Source: Halalkalibacter urbisdiaboli (lineage in GTDB: Bacteria; Bacillota; Bacilli; Bacillales; Bacillaceae_D). From it: a stretch of DNA of 64,000 nt. Below the pieces are notes generated by a model. It did no database searches and was not told the DNA's origin. It worked only from the letters and a program-made list of their open reading frames with translations. The DNA lies in NCBI RefSeq assembly GCF_002156385.1, contig NZ_MVJM01000002.1, positions 1,054,517 through 1,118,516 of the forward strand. The letters run 5' to 3'. A program made the position numbers and the translations under genes. Below are positions 1-8,249 of this stretch, piece by piece (the first letter of the stretch is position 1; each line of letters starts with the position of its first letter).

Positions 1-28
1 AGGAGCCGCCCTTCACTTGGCAGCTCCT
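1..28 (-). terminator. Stem-loop, probable terminator of the stalk-domain gene
   Basis: On the minus strand a 10-bp GC-rich stem (arms 19-28 and 1-10, one G-U pair) with an 8-nt loop begins 11 bases past the stop codon of the gene at 40. Any T-tract would lie outside the window, so the call rests on stem and position. Confidence 0.6.
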
Positions 29-39
29 CTATCATGTAA

Positions 40-1233
40 TTAACTCGCTTGCTCGAACTCTGCTTCAAATTCTGCAAGAGCTTCTTCCATCGAAATGGCT
101 TCATCGATAATGTCCTGTGGAATTACAATTTCCTCAAGCTCATTATGGTTTGAATAAGAAAATTCTCCTTTTTGGCTAATTTCAACTGTTTCACCTTCAA
201 CTGTAATGCTCATCACTGAGTCCAGGCTTTCAGCAACCGGGAAGAGTGTTTCTTTGTCCAAAACAGAAACGATTTCCATTTTCTTTACATCAATATTTGA
301 TTCACCAAACAGGTCTTCCCCTTCTAATCCAAGTCCAGGCATACCTAACATCTCACTTAATAAATCTTGGAAGCCATCTCCTGAAATTGACATATGAAGC
401 TCATACGTGTCATCGTTTTCTAACACAACGACGCTTTCATAATACTTTGTCATCAGCTCAAACTGTGCTGTTGGGTCAAGTTGTTGATTGGATAAGCCTA
501 CTATCTCTTCATACATTTCATCATCATACTTAATCCATTTTCCTAAAGACGAATCAAACACGAAGAATCCATCCTTTGTTAAATATGTCTCTGTCGTCAT
601 TCCTTCTTCTAAACCTTCCATTTCCATGGACATAGATTGATAGTAACCGAGTGGATCTAAAATCATATCCATTTTCATATCCAGCATCATAGTCATCACT
701 TCATTATCCATTGACATCGTTTGCTCAATTTGCATATCACCGCTAAAGCTGTTTAGCTCAACTTCTGCTAGACGCTTTAAGAAGCCTTCTGTATCCTTGA
801 CAACATTTGTTTTTAATTGAACCGTTTTGCTTGCTTGATTCCACTTCACGAATACACCACTATTTTCGGCAACAAAACGCAATGGAATGAAGAGACGATT
901 GTCTTTCATTGTTACAGGAACATCAATCGCCTTTGCTTTCCCGTTTACTGTTACATTCTTTGAACCTAATTTAAGTTCAATATCAGTCCCTTCACCTGTT
1001 ACAACGGCCTTGCGATTCTTCTGGTCCCAGCTAACGCCAAGTCCTAGCTTCTCGAATACCCCACGAACTGGAACGAGGACGCGGTTGTTTTCAATATACG
1101 GTGCCACATCTAGCGACAGTTGCTTCTCATCAACAACAATATTCACTTTTGTGTTCGCTGTTGCTGCTTGAACAGGTGATACAGCCATTAGCATGCAGGC
1201 AACGAGCATAGTCCAAATTACGATACGTTTCAA
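40..1233 (-). CDS. Secreted stalk-domain (copper amine oxidase N-terminal type) protein
   Basis: Exported protein of 397 residues. After a signal peptide ending near VQA come two half-repeats of the copper amine oxidase N-terminal (stalk) domain, seen as VPVRGVFEKLGLGVSWD and IPLRFVAENSGVFVKWN. The remaining 240 or so residues are acidic, Met-rich and resemble LolA/DUF6612-type lipid- or ligand-binding folds, which is inference. The nearest ATG (1240-1242) touches the AGGAG ribosome site directly, whereas a TTG three codons later sits nine bases from it and gives a normal MKRIVIW signal start, so I chose the TTG. Two other stalk-domain proteins lie at 6742 and 8250, suggesting a shared wall-associated role. 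Exact function unknown. Confidence 0.8.
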   Translation of the reverse strand: MKRIVIWTMLVACMLMAVSPVQAATANTKVNIVVDEKQLSLDVAPYIENNRVLVPVRGVFEKLGLGVSWDQKNRKAVVTGEGTDIELKLGSKNVTVNGKAKAIDVPVTMKDNRLFIPLRFVAENSGVFVKWNQASKTVQLKTNVVKDTEGFLKRLAEVELNSFSGDMQIEQTMSMDNEVMTMMLDMKMDMILDPLGYYQSMSMEMEGLEEGMTTETYLTKDGFFVFDSSLGKWIKYDDEMYEEIVGLSNQQLDPTAQFELMTKYYESVVVLENDDTYELHMSISGDGFQDLLSEMLGMPGLGLEGEDLFGESNIDVKKMEIVSVLDKETLFPVAESLDSVMSITVEGETVEISQKGEFSYSNHNELEEIVIPQDIIDEAISMEEALAEFEAEFEQAS

Positions 1234-1387
1234 GTAAATCATCTCCTAATATTGATTGAATTTCCAGTAATGTAGTCACTATTCTAGATGTACTATAAAA
1301 TACCTTCCTTTCCATATAATATTCTACACTATGAATATACTTACGGTAATGGTTAATATTAGGTTTCGGTTTTTTGTAACATTCTAT

Positions 1388-1416
1388 AAAAAAGTTGTCT
1401 TATAAAGACCTTCTTA
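1388..1416 (-). terminator. Weak stem-loop with T-run after the anti-sigma gene
   Basis: Just past the anti-sigma stop the minus strand reads a GTCTT/AAGAC stem extended by an AAG/CTT pairing and followed by six T. The stem is short, so termination is probably partial. Confidence 0.45.
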
Positions 1417-1423
1417 CTGTTGC

Positions 1424-2305
1424 CTAATATTTTGCTAAGGTTAGTCCAAGTGAAGCCGATTTAATCATCGGATGATCCGTAATAGCTTCAAGCTCCTGTG
1501 GAGTTCCAACGACAACCGCTCCTATAATAGATAGGTCCTCTTTCGTAACAGGGCGTTTCTCCCAATTTGTAAGCTGAAGAGTTACTCTACGAATCATGTT
1601 TTCATATGGGTTATCCTTTACTAATTGCTCATTAAGGACATATAAAAAGGTGTCAGCCCCCTTTTCAGAAAAACCAGAAAAACCGTAGACATCATCTGCA
1701 TACCCGCCTTGTTCCGCCGTTTCAACCCAGTACCATTGTACAAGTGTTGGTCCTAATTCCGCTCGTATCTCTTCTATGCTATAAGCTTGGTCAAAGGATA
1801 AGCCTAACTCAACATAATACGTATCGTCTATTTCTTGCAAATGCGGAAAATCATTAATGACTTTTTCTTCCGCCGGGTGAACAAACTTCATCACTCGCTT
1901 GCTATCATAGTACGTCGCATCCTCTGTTGGTATATATACAGGAGGTCGCTTTTTTGAACTGACCCCAAATAATGCTATATTCCTTTCACTTTCGCTCCAT
2001 AAGTAAGGAATGTCTCGCATCCATTTAATATTACTCGTTTTTGTCGTTGCCGTTTGGAGAAAGTTATACTCAACTGACGTTCCATGGACTTCTACATTTG
2101 CCCCTTTTATATAACTTAAAGCAGAATCTGCAGTAGAGTAGTACGTAATTGACCGTTGCACCAAAAATTGTTGTAAATAAAACAGGGCAACTAGCGTAAG
2201 TAACGTTACAATAAACGCGGTTAGGATATTTCGAATTAGCATTTTCGCTTTTGCCCTTTTATAAAGAGCCTGTGTATCAAAATGGTCTTCCTTCTTATAT
2301 GTCAT
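1424..2305 (-). CDS. Membrane anti-sigma factor (Sigma_reg_N / Sigma_reg_C type)
   Basis: Probable anti-sigma factor holding the adjacent ECF sigma factor inactive at the membrane. Residues 1-20 are a short cytoplasmic basic segment, about 21-45 a single membrane helix, and the rest an extracytoplasmic domain of the kind found at the C-terminus of YhdL-like anti-sigma proteins. Its ATG at 2305 overlaps the sigma gene by 11 bases with GGAGGG seven bases upstream, which indicates translational coupling. A TTG one codon earlier is less likely. The signal sensed is unknown; wall stress fits the surrounding envelope genes. Confidence 0.8.
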   Translation of the reverse strand: MTYKKEDHFDTQALYKRAKAKMLIRNILTAFIVTLLTLVALFYLQQFLVQRSITYYSTADSALSYIKGANVEVHGTSVEYNFLQTATTKTSNIKWMRDIPYLWSESERNIALFGVSSKKRPPVYIPTEDATYYDSKRVMKFVHPAEEKVINDFPHLQEIDDTYYVELGLSFDQAYSIEEIRAELGPTLVQWYWVETAEQGGYADDVYGFSGFSEKGADTFLYVLNEQLVKDNPYENMIRRVTLQLTNWEKRPVTKEDLSIIGAVVVGTPQELEAITDHPMIKSASLGLTLAKY

Positions 2306-2807
2306 CAACTAACCCTCCATGATTGATTGATAGCAATTGCTTTCTGGCACGAAAGGCCATTGTTTTGACTGAGCTTTCTTCAAGACTTGTAATACTAGCA
2401 ATCTCTTTATACGTTAGACCGCCTACATACTTCATTAACAATATTTCCTTTGAACGGGAAGGCAGCTGATTTAAGATTTTTTCTAGCTGTCTCCATGTTT
2501 CTTTTTGAAGAATGACCTGTTCAGGGGTTGTAGCATCCCATAAATCATGCCTCATAAACCGTTCTATAATTTCATTCCTTCGTTTTCGTTTTCTGTATAA
2601 ATCATAATAAAGATTAATTGCCACTCGGAATAACCAGCTTTTCCTGTCTTTTATAACCTCCTTATTCTCCATACAAACTAAGTATCGATACACCGTTTCT
2701 TGTAAAATGTCTTCTGCATCCTCTTTAGACGCAGTCATTTTTCTTAAATAATAGAAAACGTCATCAAGGTACTGTCCAATCATTTGTTTAAACTGTTTTT
2801 CATTCAT
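2295..2807 (-). CDS. ECF-type RNA polymerase sigma factor
   Basis: 170-residue sigma-70 family protein of the extracytoplasmic-function class. Region 2 is seen around DAEDILQETVYRYL with the basic YRKRKRR stretch after it; region 4 is the C-terminal helix-turn-helix LTYKEIASITSLEESSVKT. The length is normal for ECF factors. Start ATG at 2807 follows AGGAGGGGGA. It is co-transcribed with and overlaps its anti-sigma gene. An ECF-like promoter upstream suggests autoregulation. It most resembles the SigM/YlaC-like envelope-stress factors, but subgroup assignment needs a profile search. Confidence 0.88.
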   Translation of the reverse strand: MNEKQFKQMIGQYLDDVFYYLRKMTASKEDAEDILQETVYRYLVCMENKEVIKDRKSWLFRVAINLYYDLYRKRKRRNEIIERFMRHDLWDATTPEQVILQKETWRQLEKILNQLPSRSKEILLMKYVGGLTYKEIASITSLEESSVKTMAFRARKQLLSINHGGLVDDI

Positions 2808-2827
2808 CTTCCCCCTCCTACATTTAC

Positions 2828-2853
2828 GACGTATACTTCAAAAAAAAGTAAAC
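2828..2853 (-). promoter_or_regulatory. Candidate autoregulatory ECF promoter
   Basis: On the minus strand GTTTAC and CGTC are separated by exactly 16 bases, 20 bases before the sigma factor start. Bacillus ECF promoters have a -35 like TGAAAC and a -10 containing CGTC at this spacing. The -10 match is good; the -35 match is partial. Confidence 0.5.
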
Positions 2854-2869
2854 ATGAAAAAGATAAGTA

Positions 2870-2905
2870 CATGAAAAAACCGTCTATCACAATGGTAGAC
2901 GGTTT
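2870..2905 (-). terminator. Rho-independent terminator of ugd
   Basis: Perfect 10-bp stem (2877-2886 with 2896-2905) and T-run on the minus strand, overlapping the last codons of ugd. It separates ugd from the sigma operon. The stem also ends in TTTT on the plus strand. Confidence 0.85.
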
Positions 2906-4203
2906 TCTTGAGTGACAGCTGGACGCCCAACCGAGTAGTATTCAACACCGGCCTCCGCTGCTGCTTCAACACTGTAGCAGTTACGCCCATCGAAGAGAAT
3001 CGCTTCCTTCATCCATTCTTTATAAAAGGAGAATGAGAGTCCTTTGATGTGAGGCCACTCGGTAACAATCATCGCGGCATCTGCATTCACGAGTGTTTCT
3101 TCAAGTGATGCGTACTCGACTTCTGCCGGTAATACTGCTTTAGCAGCTTCAGTGGCAACGGGATCGTAAGCGAAGACGCTTGCTCCTGCGGCGACAAGCT
3201 GTTCTGCAATGACGATCGAGGCCGCTTCACGCATGTCATCGGTATTAGGTTTGAAGGAGAGACCGAGTAGGGCTATTTTTTTGCCTGCTAATAGGCCGAA
3301 GCGCTCCTCTGCCTTCTTTACTAAAAGATGGCGTTGCTTATTGTTTACCTCAATAACTGATTTTAGTAACAGAAAGTCGTACGTGACATTTCCGGCAATT
3401 TGGACGAGCGCCTCTGTATCTTTCGGAAAACATGAGCCTCCATAGCCGATCCCTGCTTGTAAAAAGGCTGTGCCTATTCGTCGATCAAGCCCCATCCCTT
3501 TTGCCACATCACTTACATCGGCTTCAAGCTTTTCACAAAGGGTAGCAATTTCATTAATAAAGCTAATTTTTGTTGCTAAAAAAGCATTCGAGGCGTATTT
3601 AATGAGCTCTGCACTTCGGCGATCGGTATGGAACACGGGCAATTGAAATGGTTCATACATTTCTTCAATCTTATGGCCCGCCTCATCTGTCTTTGCCCCA
3701 ATCACAATACGGTCGCTATGAAAAGTGTCATGAATAGCTGAGCCTTCACGAAGAAATTCAGGATTGGAAACAAATTCAACCTGATACTCAGTCCAGACAC
3801 GCACTTTTTCTTCCATTTGATCATTTGTTCCGATTGGGACGGTGCTTTTGACAACAACAATCACGTCGGCTTCAATGGACAAAGCAACGTCCCGACATGC
3901 CATCTCCAAGTAATCAAGATTTGCTGAGCCATCCTCTCTTTGCGGTGTTCCAACTGCAATGATGACCACATCTGTATGTCGATAGGCGTTTCGGTGTTCA
4001 CTTGTAAAGGAGAGCTTTCCCTGTTGCATGTTGCTTTTCATCATTTCTTGTAGACCTGGCTCATAAATCGGTGAGATGCCTTGCTTTAAAACTGCAGCTT
4101 TGTGTACATCAACCTCTACACATGTAACGTCGTGACCGACTTCAGCTAAGGCAACGCCTGTGACCAAACCAACATAGCCTGTACCAACAACTGTGATGTT
4201 CAT
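2887..4203 (-). CDS. ugd: UDP-glucose 6-dehydrogenase
   Basis: Oxidises UDP-glucose to UDP-glucuronate with NAD+, in the cytoplasm. 438 residues, the usual length. The N-terminal Rossmann motif GTGYVGLVTG, the catalytic-cysteine loop GYGGSCFPKD near residue 260, and the C-terminal domain GLSFKPNTDDMREA are all present. Start ATG at 4203 has AAGGAAG upstream. It lies 18 bases after gtaB, so the pair makes UDP-glucose and then UDP-glucuronate. The product would feed teichuronic acid or other glucuronate-rich wall polymers, which alkaliphilic Bacillus use to acidify the wall; that link is inference. A tuaD-type name is equally suitable. Confidence 0.95.
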   Translation of the reverse strand: MNITVVGTGYVGLVTGVALAEVGHDVTCVEVDVHKAAVLKQGISPIYEPGLQEMMKSNMQQGKLSFTSEHRNAYRHTDVVIIAVGTPQREDGSANLDYLEMACRDVALSIEADVIVVVKSTVPIGTNDQMEEKVRVWTEYQVEFVSNPEFLREGSAIHDTFHSDRIVIGAKTDEAGHKIEEMYEPFQLPVFHTDRRSAELIKYASNAFLATKISFINEIATLCEKLEADVSDVAKGMGLDRRIGTAFLQAGIGYGGSCFPKDTEALVQIAGNVTYDFLLLKSVIEVNNKQRHLLVKKAEERFGLLAGKKIALLGLSFKPNTDDMREAASIVIAEQLVAAGASVFAYDPVATEAAKAVLPAEVEYASLEETLVNADAAMIVTEWPHIKGLSFSFYKEWMKEAILFDGRNCYSVEAAAEAGVEYYSVGRPAVTQENRLPL

Positions 4204-4221
4204 CGCGCTCTTCCTTTCATA

Positions 4222-5100
4222 TTATAGCTGAGTTTTAGTAAGACATTTCATATACGAAAACAGCTCATTACGTAGCTCTTCACGCTCAAGCGCAAAATCA
4301 ATGGTAGCTTTTAAATAACCGAGCTTGTCACCAACGTCATAGCGTTTGCCACTGAATTCATAAGCGACGACGGATTGCTGCTGATTTAGCTTTCGGATCG
4401 CATCAGTCAGTTGAATTTCTCCTCCTGCGCCAGGCGACTGTTCCGCTAAAATCGAAAAAATGTCAGGCTGGAGGACGTAGCGCCCTTGAATCGCATAAGT
4501 TGACGGAGCCTCCTCTACTGTAGGTTTTTCAACCAAATCGATTAGTGGAAAGACACGGTCACGTAATGGTTCAGCTGTTGGATGAATGATTCCGTATTTA
4601 GATACATCCTCAAGCTTCACGTGCTGAACACCGACAACTGACACATGATAGGCTTCATATACATCAATTAACTGACGGAGACAAGGGACCTCAGCTCTGA
4701 CAATGTCATCACCTAGTAAAACCGCAAACGGCTCATTTCCAATAAAACGACTTGCGCAAGAAATCGCATGACCGAGTCCGAGCGGTTCTTTTTGACGAAT
4801 ATAATGAATGTTAACAAGGTTGGAGATCACACGTACTTCCTCGAGAATATCCCATTTCTCACGTTGGGCCAATGTTTCCTCTAATTCATACGACTTATCA
4901 AAGTGGTCCTCGATTGCCCGTTTGCCTCGGCCAGTTACAATAATGATGTCTTCGATTCCAGAAGCAATTGCCTCTTCAACAATGAATTGAATCGTCGGCT
5001 TATCAACAATTGGTAGCATTTCCTTCGGCTGTGCCTTTGTAGCAGGTAGAAACCGTGTCCCAAGGCCTGCCGCTGGAATGATGGCTTTTCTTACCTTCAT
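4222..5100 (-). CDS. gtaB: UTP-glucose-1-phosphate uridylyltransferase
   Basis: Makes UDP-glucose from UTP and glucose-1-phosphate. 292 residues. The nucleotidyltransferase start motif [23 protein letters not shown] is intact (seen at residues 8-30), as is the KEPLGLGHA loop near residue 104. ATG at 5100 follows AAGGAGGG. First gene of a two-gene unit with ugd. Besides feeding ugd it would supply wall teichoic acid glucosylation and glycolipid synthesis. Confidence 0.96.
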   Translation of the reverse strand: MKVRKAIIPAAGLGTRFLPATKAQPKEMLPIVDKPTIQFIVEEAIASGIEDIIIVTGRGKRAIEDHFDKSYELEETLAQREKWDILEEVRVISNLVNIHYIRQKEPLGLGHAISCASRFIGNEPFAVLLGDDIVRAEVPCLRQLIDVYEAYHVSVVGVQHVKLEDVSKYGIIHPTAEPLRDRVFPLIDLVEKPTVEEAPSTYAIQGRYVLQPDIFSILAEQSPGAGGEIQLTDAIRKLNQQQSVVAYEFSGKRYDVGDKLGYLKATIDFALEREELRNELFSYMKCLTKTQL

Positions 5101-5524
5101 CCTTTGTCCCTCCTTTTGCTGGTTATTACGTCCATCTTAGCAAATCCTGAGCGAAACATACATCGATTTCGTGTTAAGACATTTTTGAGATTTCTCGCAT
5201 CTTTTTAAAAAAAATTAATACTTTTTTGCTGACAAATTGCATAGGATGGTTCGTTATTTATGTCGTGGAAAATGATTGTCACATTTTTTCCGTGTCTCCA
5301 AAATGATTATTCTCTTTTTCCTCTCCTTGATTCGGTAGGCTGACCTTCAATCACTGAAAATATTCCGTTTAAGCTGCTTTCGCCCTTATCATCAAACTGC
5401 CAGTCCGTCCCTGGTTTAAGGCTCTTTGTACGTAGACGACTGGGAAACTTAGTAATGATTCCTTTTCACATTTCCAAACTTTTAGTACACTAATAGAATC
5501 AAATCTAGTAAAGAAGGTGAAACC
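5101..5524. other. Divergent intergenic region between gtaB and the acyltransferase gene
   Basis: 424 bases without a gene. On the minus strand an extended -10 (TGC TAAGAT, about 5134-5142) sits 35-45 bases before gtaB. On the plus strand 5460-5500 contains a weak TTTCAC / TACACT pair ahead of the acyltransferase. A segment at 5330-5450 is less AT-rich and contains inverted arms CCAGTC (5400-5405) and GACTGG (5438-5443), which could be a structured leader; I could not match it to a known riboswitch. Confidence 0.4.
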
Positions 5525-6691
5525 GTGGCCATCAAACAACGAGTTGATGAAATATATATTGTAAGGGCAATTGCAATCATTGGAGTTCTCATGGTGCATT
5601 CCACTTCCATTACAACGGTACAATTACAGCCTGACTCCTTTTCATTTATGATGTATAACGCGCTTAATACATTTTTCCGTTTTGGAACACCCACGTTTAT
5701 TTTATTAAGTAGTTTTGTCTTGTTTTACAGCTATTACAACCGTCCGTTAAGTCCAGCTCTTTTTGCAAATTTTTATAAAAAGCGAATGCTCTATATTATG
5801 ATCCCTTATCTCGTCTTTTCTATTTTCTATATTGGGCTACGCTCAAGCTGGTTTGAGAAATTCGCAACCTTTAGTGAGTTTTGGAGTCAATTCACATCTG
5901 AAATTTTATTAGGAAATGCTTATACTCATCTTTATTTCGTGTTTATTAGCATTCAGTTTTATTTAATCTTTCCATTATTATTATTATTGTTTCAACGCTT
6001 CTCTCGATTGACCAAGCATCTAATCTGGATTGGTTTTGTCTTACAGTGGGCGTTTGTGCTGATGAACCATTACGTATGGCAATATCCGAACACCGGAAGC
6101 ATCTCGCTGTCGTATATGGCCTATTATTTTACCGGGGCCTTTCTAGGTATCTATTACGAATCCATTCGTGGTTGGCTAACGATGAGCCGCTCTGAATTTC
6201 TAACAAAAAAAGGACTCGTTTGGTTACTGCTTTGGCTAAGCTGGTTCGCTGCAACGGGAGCTCATATTTGGCTATGGCATATGGTTCGTGTCCATGGTGC
6301 GAGCTTTGACTCAAAAATCTTTACATTATTATGGAATTTACATACGATTACGACAGCTGTCGTCCTCTTTTTCATTTGTTATTGGATTTATAAGCATGTA
6401 GCTGCTTGGTTTGTGAATTTCCTTATTCATTTAGGGGTTGTTTCCTTTGGGATCTATTTAATCCACCCTGTGTACCTTTTCTATTTTAGAAACCAGTTTA
6501 CAATGACAGGAGACATGATGACCTATCATCTATTCATCGCTGGTTGCTTTCTCGGCGCCCTGTTTGTTTCATGGATTATCGTCTATCCATTTCTTTATAA
6601 ATGGAAATCAGGTTGGATTATTTTTGGAGCAAAGCCCAAGACCATTCCACAAAAAAACAAAGAAGAAAAGAACATTGCTGCACCAAGCTAG
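5525..6691 (+). CDS. Membrane acyltransferase, acyltransferase-3 family
   Basis: Polytopic membrane protein of 388 residues with about ten hydrophobic segments, starting with the family signature RAIAIIGVLMVHS where the His is the usual catalytic residue. Members transfer acetyl or succinyl groups to surface polysaccharides or peptidoglycan. The start is GTG at 5525 with AAGGTG six bases before. It is monocistronic, facing away from gtaB/ugd, and ends at a bidirectional terminator. The closest functional guess is O-acylation of an extracellular polymer (YfiQ/IcaC/OafA-like); the substrate is unknown. Confidence 0.85.
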   Translation: MAIKQRVDEIYIVRAIAIIGVLMVHSTSITTVQLQPDSFSFMMYNALNTFFRFGTPTFILLSSFVLFYSYYNRPLSPALFANFYKKRMLYIMIPYLVFSIFYIGLRSSWFEKFATFSEFWSQFTSEILLGNAYTHLYFVFISIQFYLIFPLLLLLFQRFSRLTKHLIWIGFVLQWAFVLMNHYVWQYPNTGSISLSYMAYYFTGAFLGIYYESIRGWLTMSRSEFLTKKGLVWLLLWLSWFAATGAHIWLWHMVRVHGASFDSKIFTLLWNLHTITTAVVLFFICYWIYKHVAAWFVNFLIHLGVVSFGIYLIHPVYLFYFRNQFTMTGDMMTYHLFIAGCFLGALFVSWIIVYPFLYKWKSGWIIFGAKPKTIPQKNKEEKNIAAPS

Positions 6692-6701
6692 TACAAGCAC
6701 T

Positions 6702-6740
6702 AAAAGACACGGGCCGTTTCTACTAAGCCCGTGTCTTTTT
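6702..6740. terminator. Bidirectional rho-independent terminator
   Basis: 13-bp perfect stem (6702-6714 with 6727-6739), 12-nt loop and T-runs on both strands, between the converging acyltransferase and L,D-transpeptidase genes. It serves both. Confidence 0.92.
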
Positions 6741-6741
6741 G

Positions 6742-7983
6742 TTATTCCAAGATTTCAACTGTTCGTGTCGCTTGGTCCCAGCTTACTCTTGCCCCTAAGG
6801 CTTCACTCACAAACCGAATTGGCACAACGGTATGACCATTTATATTTTTCAATGGTTGGTCTAGCTGTATGTCGACTCCATTTAGCTTCGCTATCGTCGA
6901 ATCTACTTTTAACTCTATGACCGTGTCATTTTTTCTTGCTGTTACGGTTTGCGCTGCTTGATTCCAGACAACTGTCGCACCAAGACTCGTAAACACACCA
7001 CGCATCGGAACCATTGTTACCCCGTTGATAATAATCGGGTCCTGAGTGAATTCCTGCTCTTTGCCGTTAATGATTACTTTCGCTTTAACCGGCTCAGGCT
7101 CTTTTGGTGTTTCAGGCTTTGGCTCTACTTTTCCAGTAATCGTTACGTGACGGTTCACCTGATCCCATGTTATTGAAGCCCCTAATGCATCACTCACAAC
7201 TCTTACCGGGACAAAGGTTTGCCCGTTACGGATTTCTGGAGCAGAATCAATTGTTACTTCTTTTCCGTTAAGGACCATACGCTTTGAACCAACTGTCATT
7301 TGCAGGGTCGTGTTGTGATTCGTTGCCGTTATTGTTCTAGTAGATGCCTTCCAGCTTACCGTCGCTCCAAGCTCTTCAAAAATCCCTCTCATTGGGACAA
7401 AAATTCGACCATTTCTAATAAAAGGAGCTTGGCTATAGCTTTGCTTCTTGCCATTGATAGTGACTTCAATTTCCGGTAGGAGCGAATACCCATGTGCCTT
7501 TGCAATCTCTTCAAACGAACGAGATGACTTTAAAATAATCACCTTCGTGTACTTGTTTACCTTTTCAAATAGCTCGTGAACATCGTCATTATGCATACGC
7601 ACACAGCCAGCACTTACATATTTTCCAATCGAACTTGGATTATTATTTCCGTGAATCGCATAAGTCGTTCCATATGTTCCTCTTGCATTCAAGCCTAGCC
7701 ATCGGTCACCTAGTGGATTTCTTGGGTCCCCACCTGGAATATTATCCGTATAATAGGGACGGTTTTTAATTTTATTGACAATTTCAAATGTACCTTCTGG
7801 CGTAAGGTCATCCGTCTTCCCGGTTCCGACTGGGTATATTTTCTCTAGCTCCCCATTTTGAAAAAAGGCTAGCTTGTTTGTTGATTTGTTAATAATAATG
7901 AATTGCTCTGAATTTGCTTCAGCGGTACCAATAGGAAACATCACGCTTATTAATAATATAAAACATAAAATAAATGCTCTCAT
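6742..7983 (-). CDS. L,D-transpeptidase (YkuD) with two stalk domains
   Basis: Secreted enzyme of 413 residues that would make or exchange L,D cross-links in peptidoglycan. Signal peptide 1-23 is followed by a YkuD domain at about 25-152 with the catalytic motif around His111 and Cys127 (SAGCVRMHN). Residues 165-285 and 300-413 are two copper amine oxidase N-terminal (stalk) domains, each with the V-P-M-R/VPVR and VSWD hallmarks, separated by a Pro/Glu/Lys linker. ATG at 7983 follows GAGGGGGA. Stalk domains are thought to hold proteins at the cell surface. The combination fits wall remodelling next to the S-layer gene. Confidence 0.92.
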   Translation of the reverse strand: MRAFILCFILLISVMFPIGTAEANSEQFIIINKSTNKLAFFQNGELEKIYPVGTGKTDDLTPEGTFEIVNKIKNRPYYTDNIPGGDPRNPLGDRWLGLNARGTYGTTYAIHGNNNPSSIGKYVSAGCVRMHNDDVHELFEKVNKYTKVIILKSSRSFEEIAKAHGYSLLPEIEVTINGKKQSYSQAPFIRNGRIFVPMRGIFEELGATVSWKASTRTITATNHNTTLQMTVGSKRMVLNGKEVTIDSAPEIRNGQTFVPVRVVSDALGASITWDQVNRHVTITGKVEPKPETPKEPEPVKAKVIINGKEQEFTQDPIIINGVTMVPMRGVFTSLGATVVWNQAAQTVTARKNDTVIELKVDSTIAKLNGVDIQLDQPLKNINGHTVVPIRFVSEALGARVSWDQATRTVEILE

Positions 7984-8204
7984 TCTACTTCCCCCTCTCT
8001 ATGTTTACATGAAAATACTACCATATCGTTCCTAACTCCAATATAAAAAACACTCGTCAAATTGTTGCGCAATTCGTTACCATTCTCTTAAGTTCTAACA
8101 TTTTCGACGATTGATGTCATGCTCGTTTATGTATAGAACAACAAATGCGCAAACCGGCTTGTTTCCTATCCACAAACCAATCATCCATAGTTTCCTAAAC
8201 AACG

Positions 8205-8238
8205 AAAAAAAAGAGCCTGTCACGTTACAGGCTCTTTT
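8205..8238 (-). terminator. Rho-independent terminator of the 588-residue stalk protein gene
   Basis: 12-bp perfect stem (8209-8220 with 8227-8238), 6-nt loop and T-run on the minus strand, 11 bases past the stop at 8250. Confidence 0.92.
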
Positions 8239-8249
8239 AGAAAACTTTT

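Noticed and set aside
5330-5450. Riboswitch upstream of the acyltransferase
   Set aside because: Inverted arms are present, but I compared the sequence by eye with cyclic-di-GMP, cyclic-di-AMP and other common riboswitch cores and found no match on either strand.
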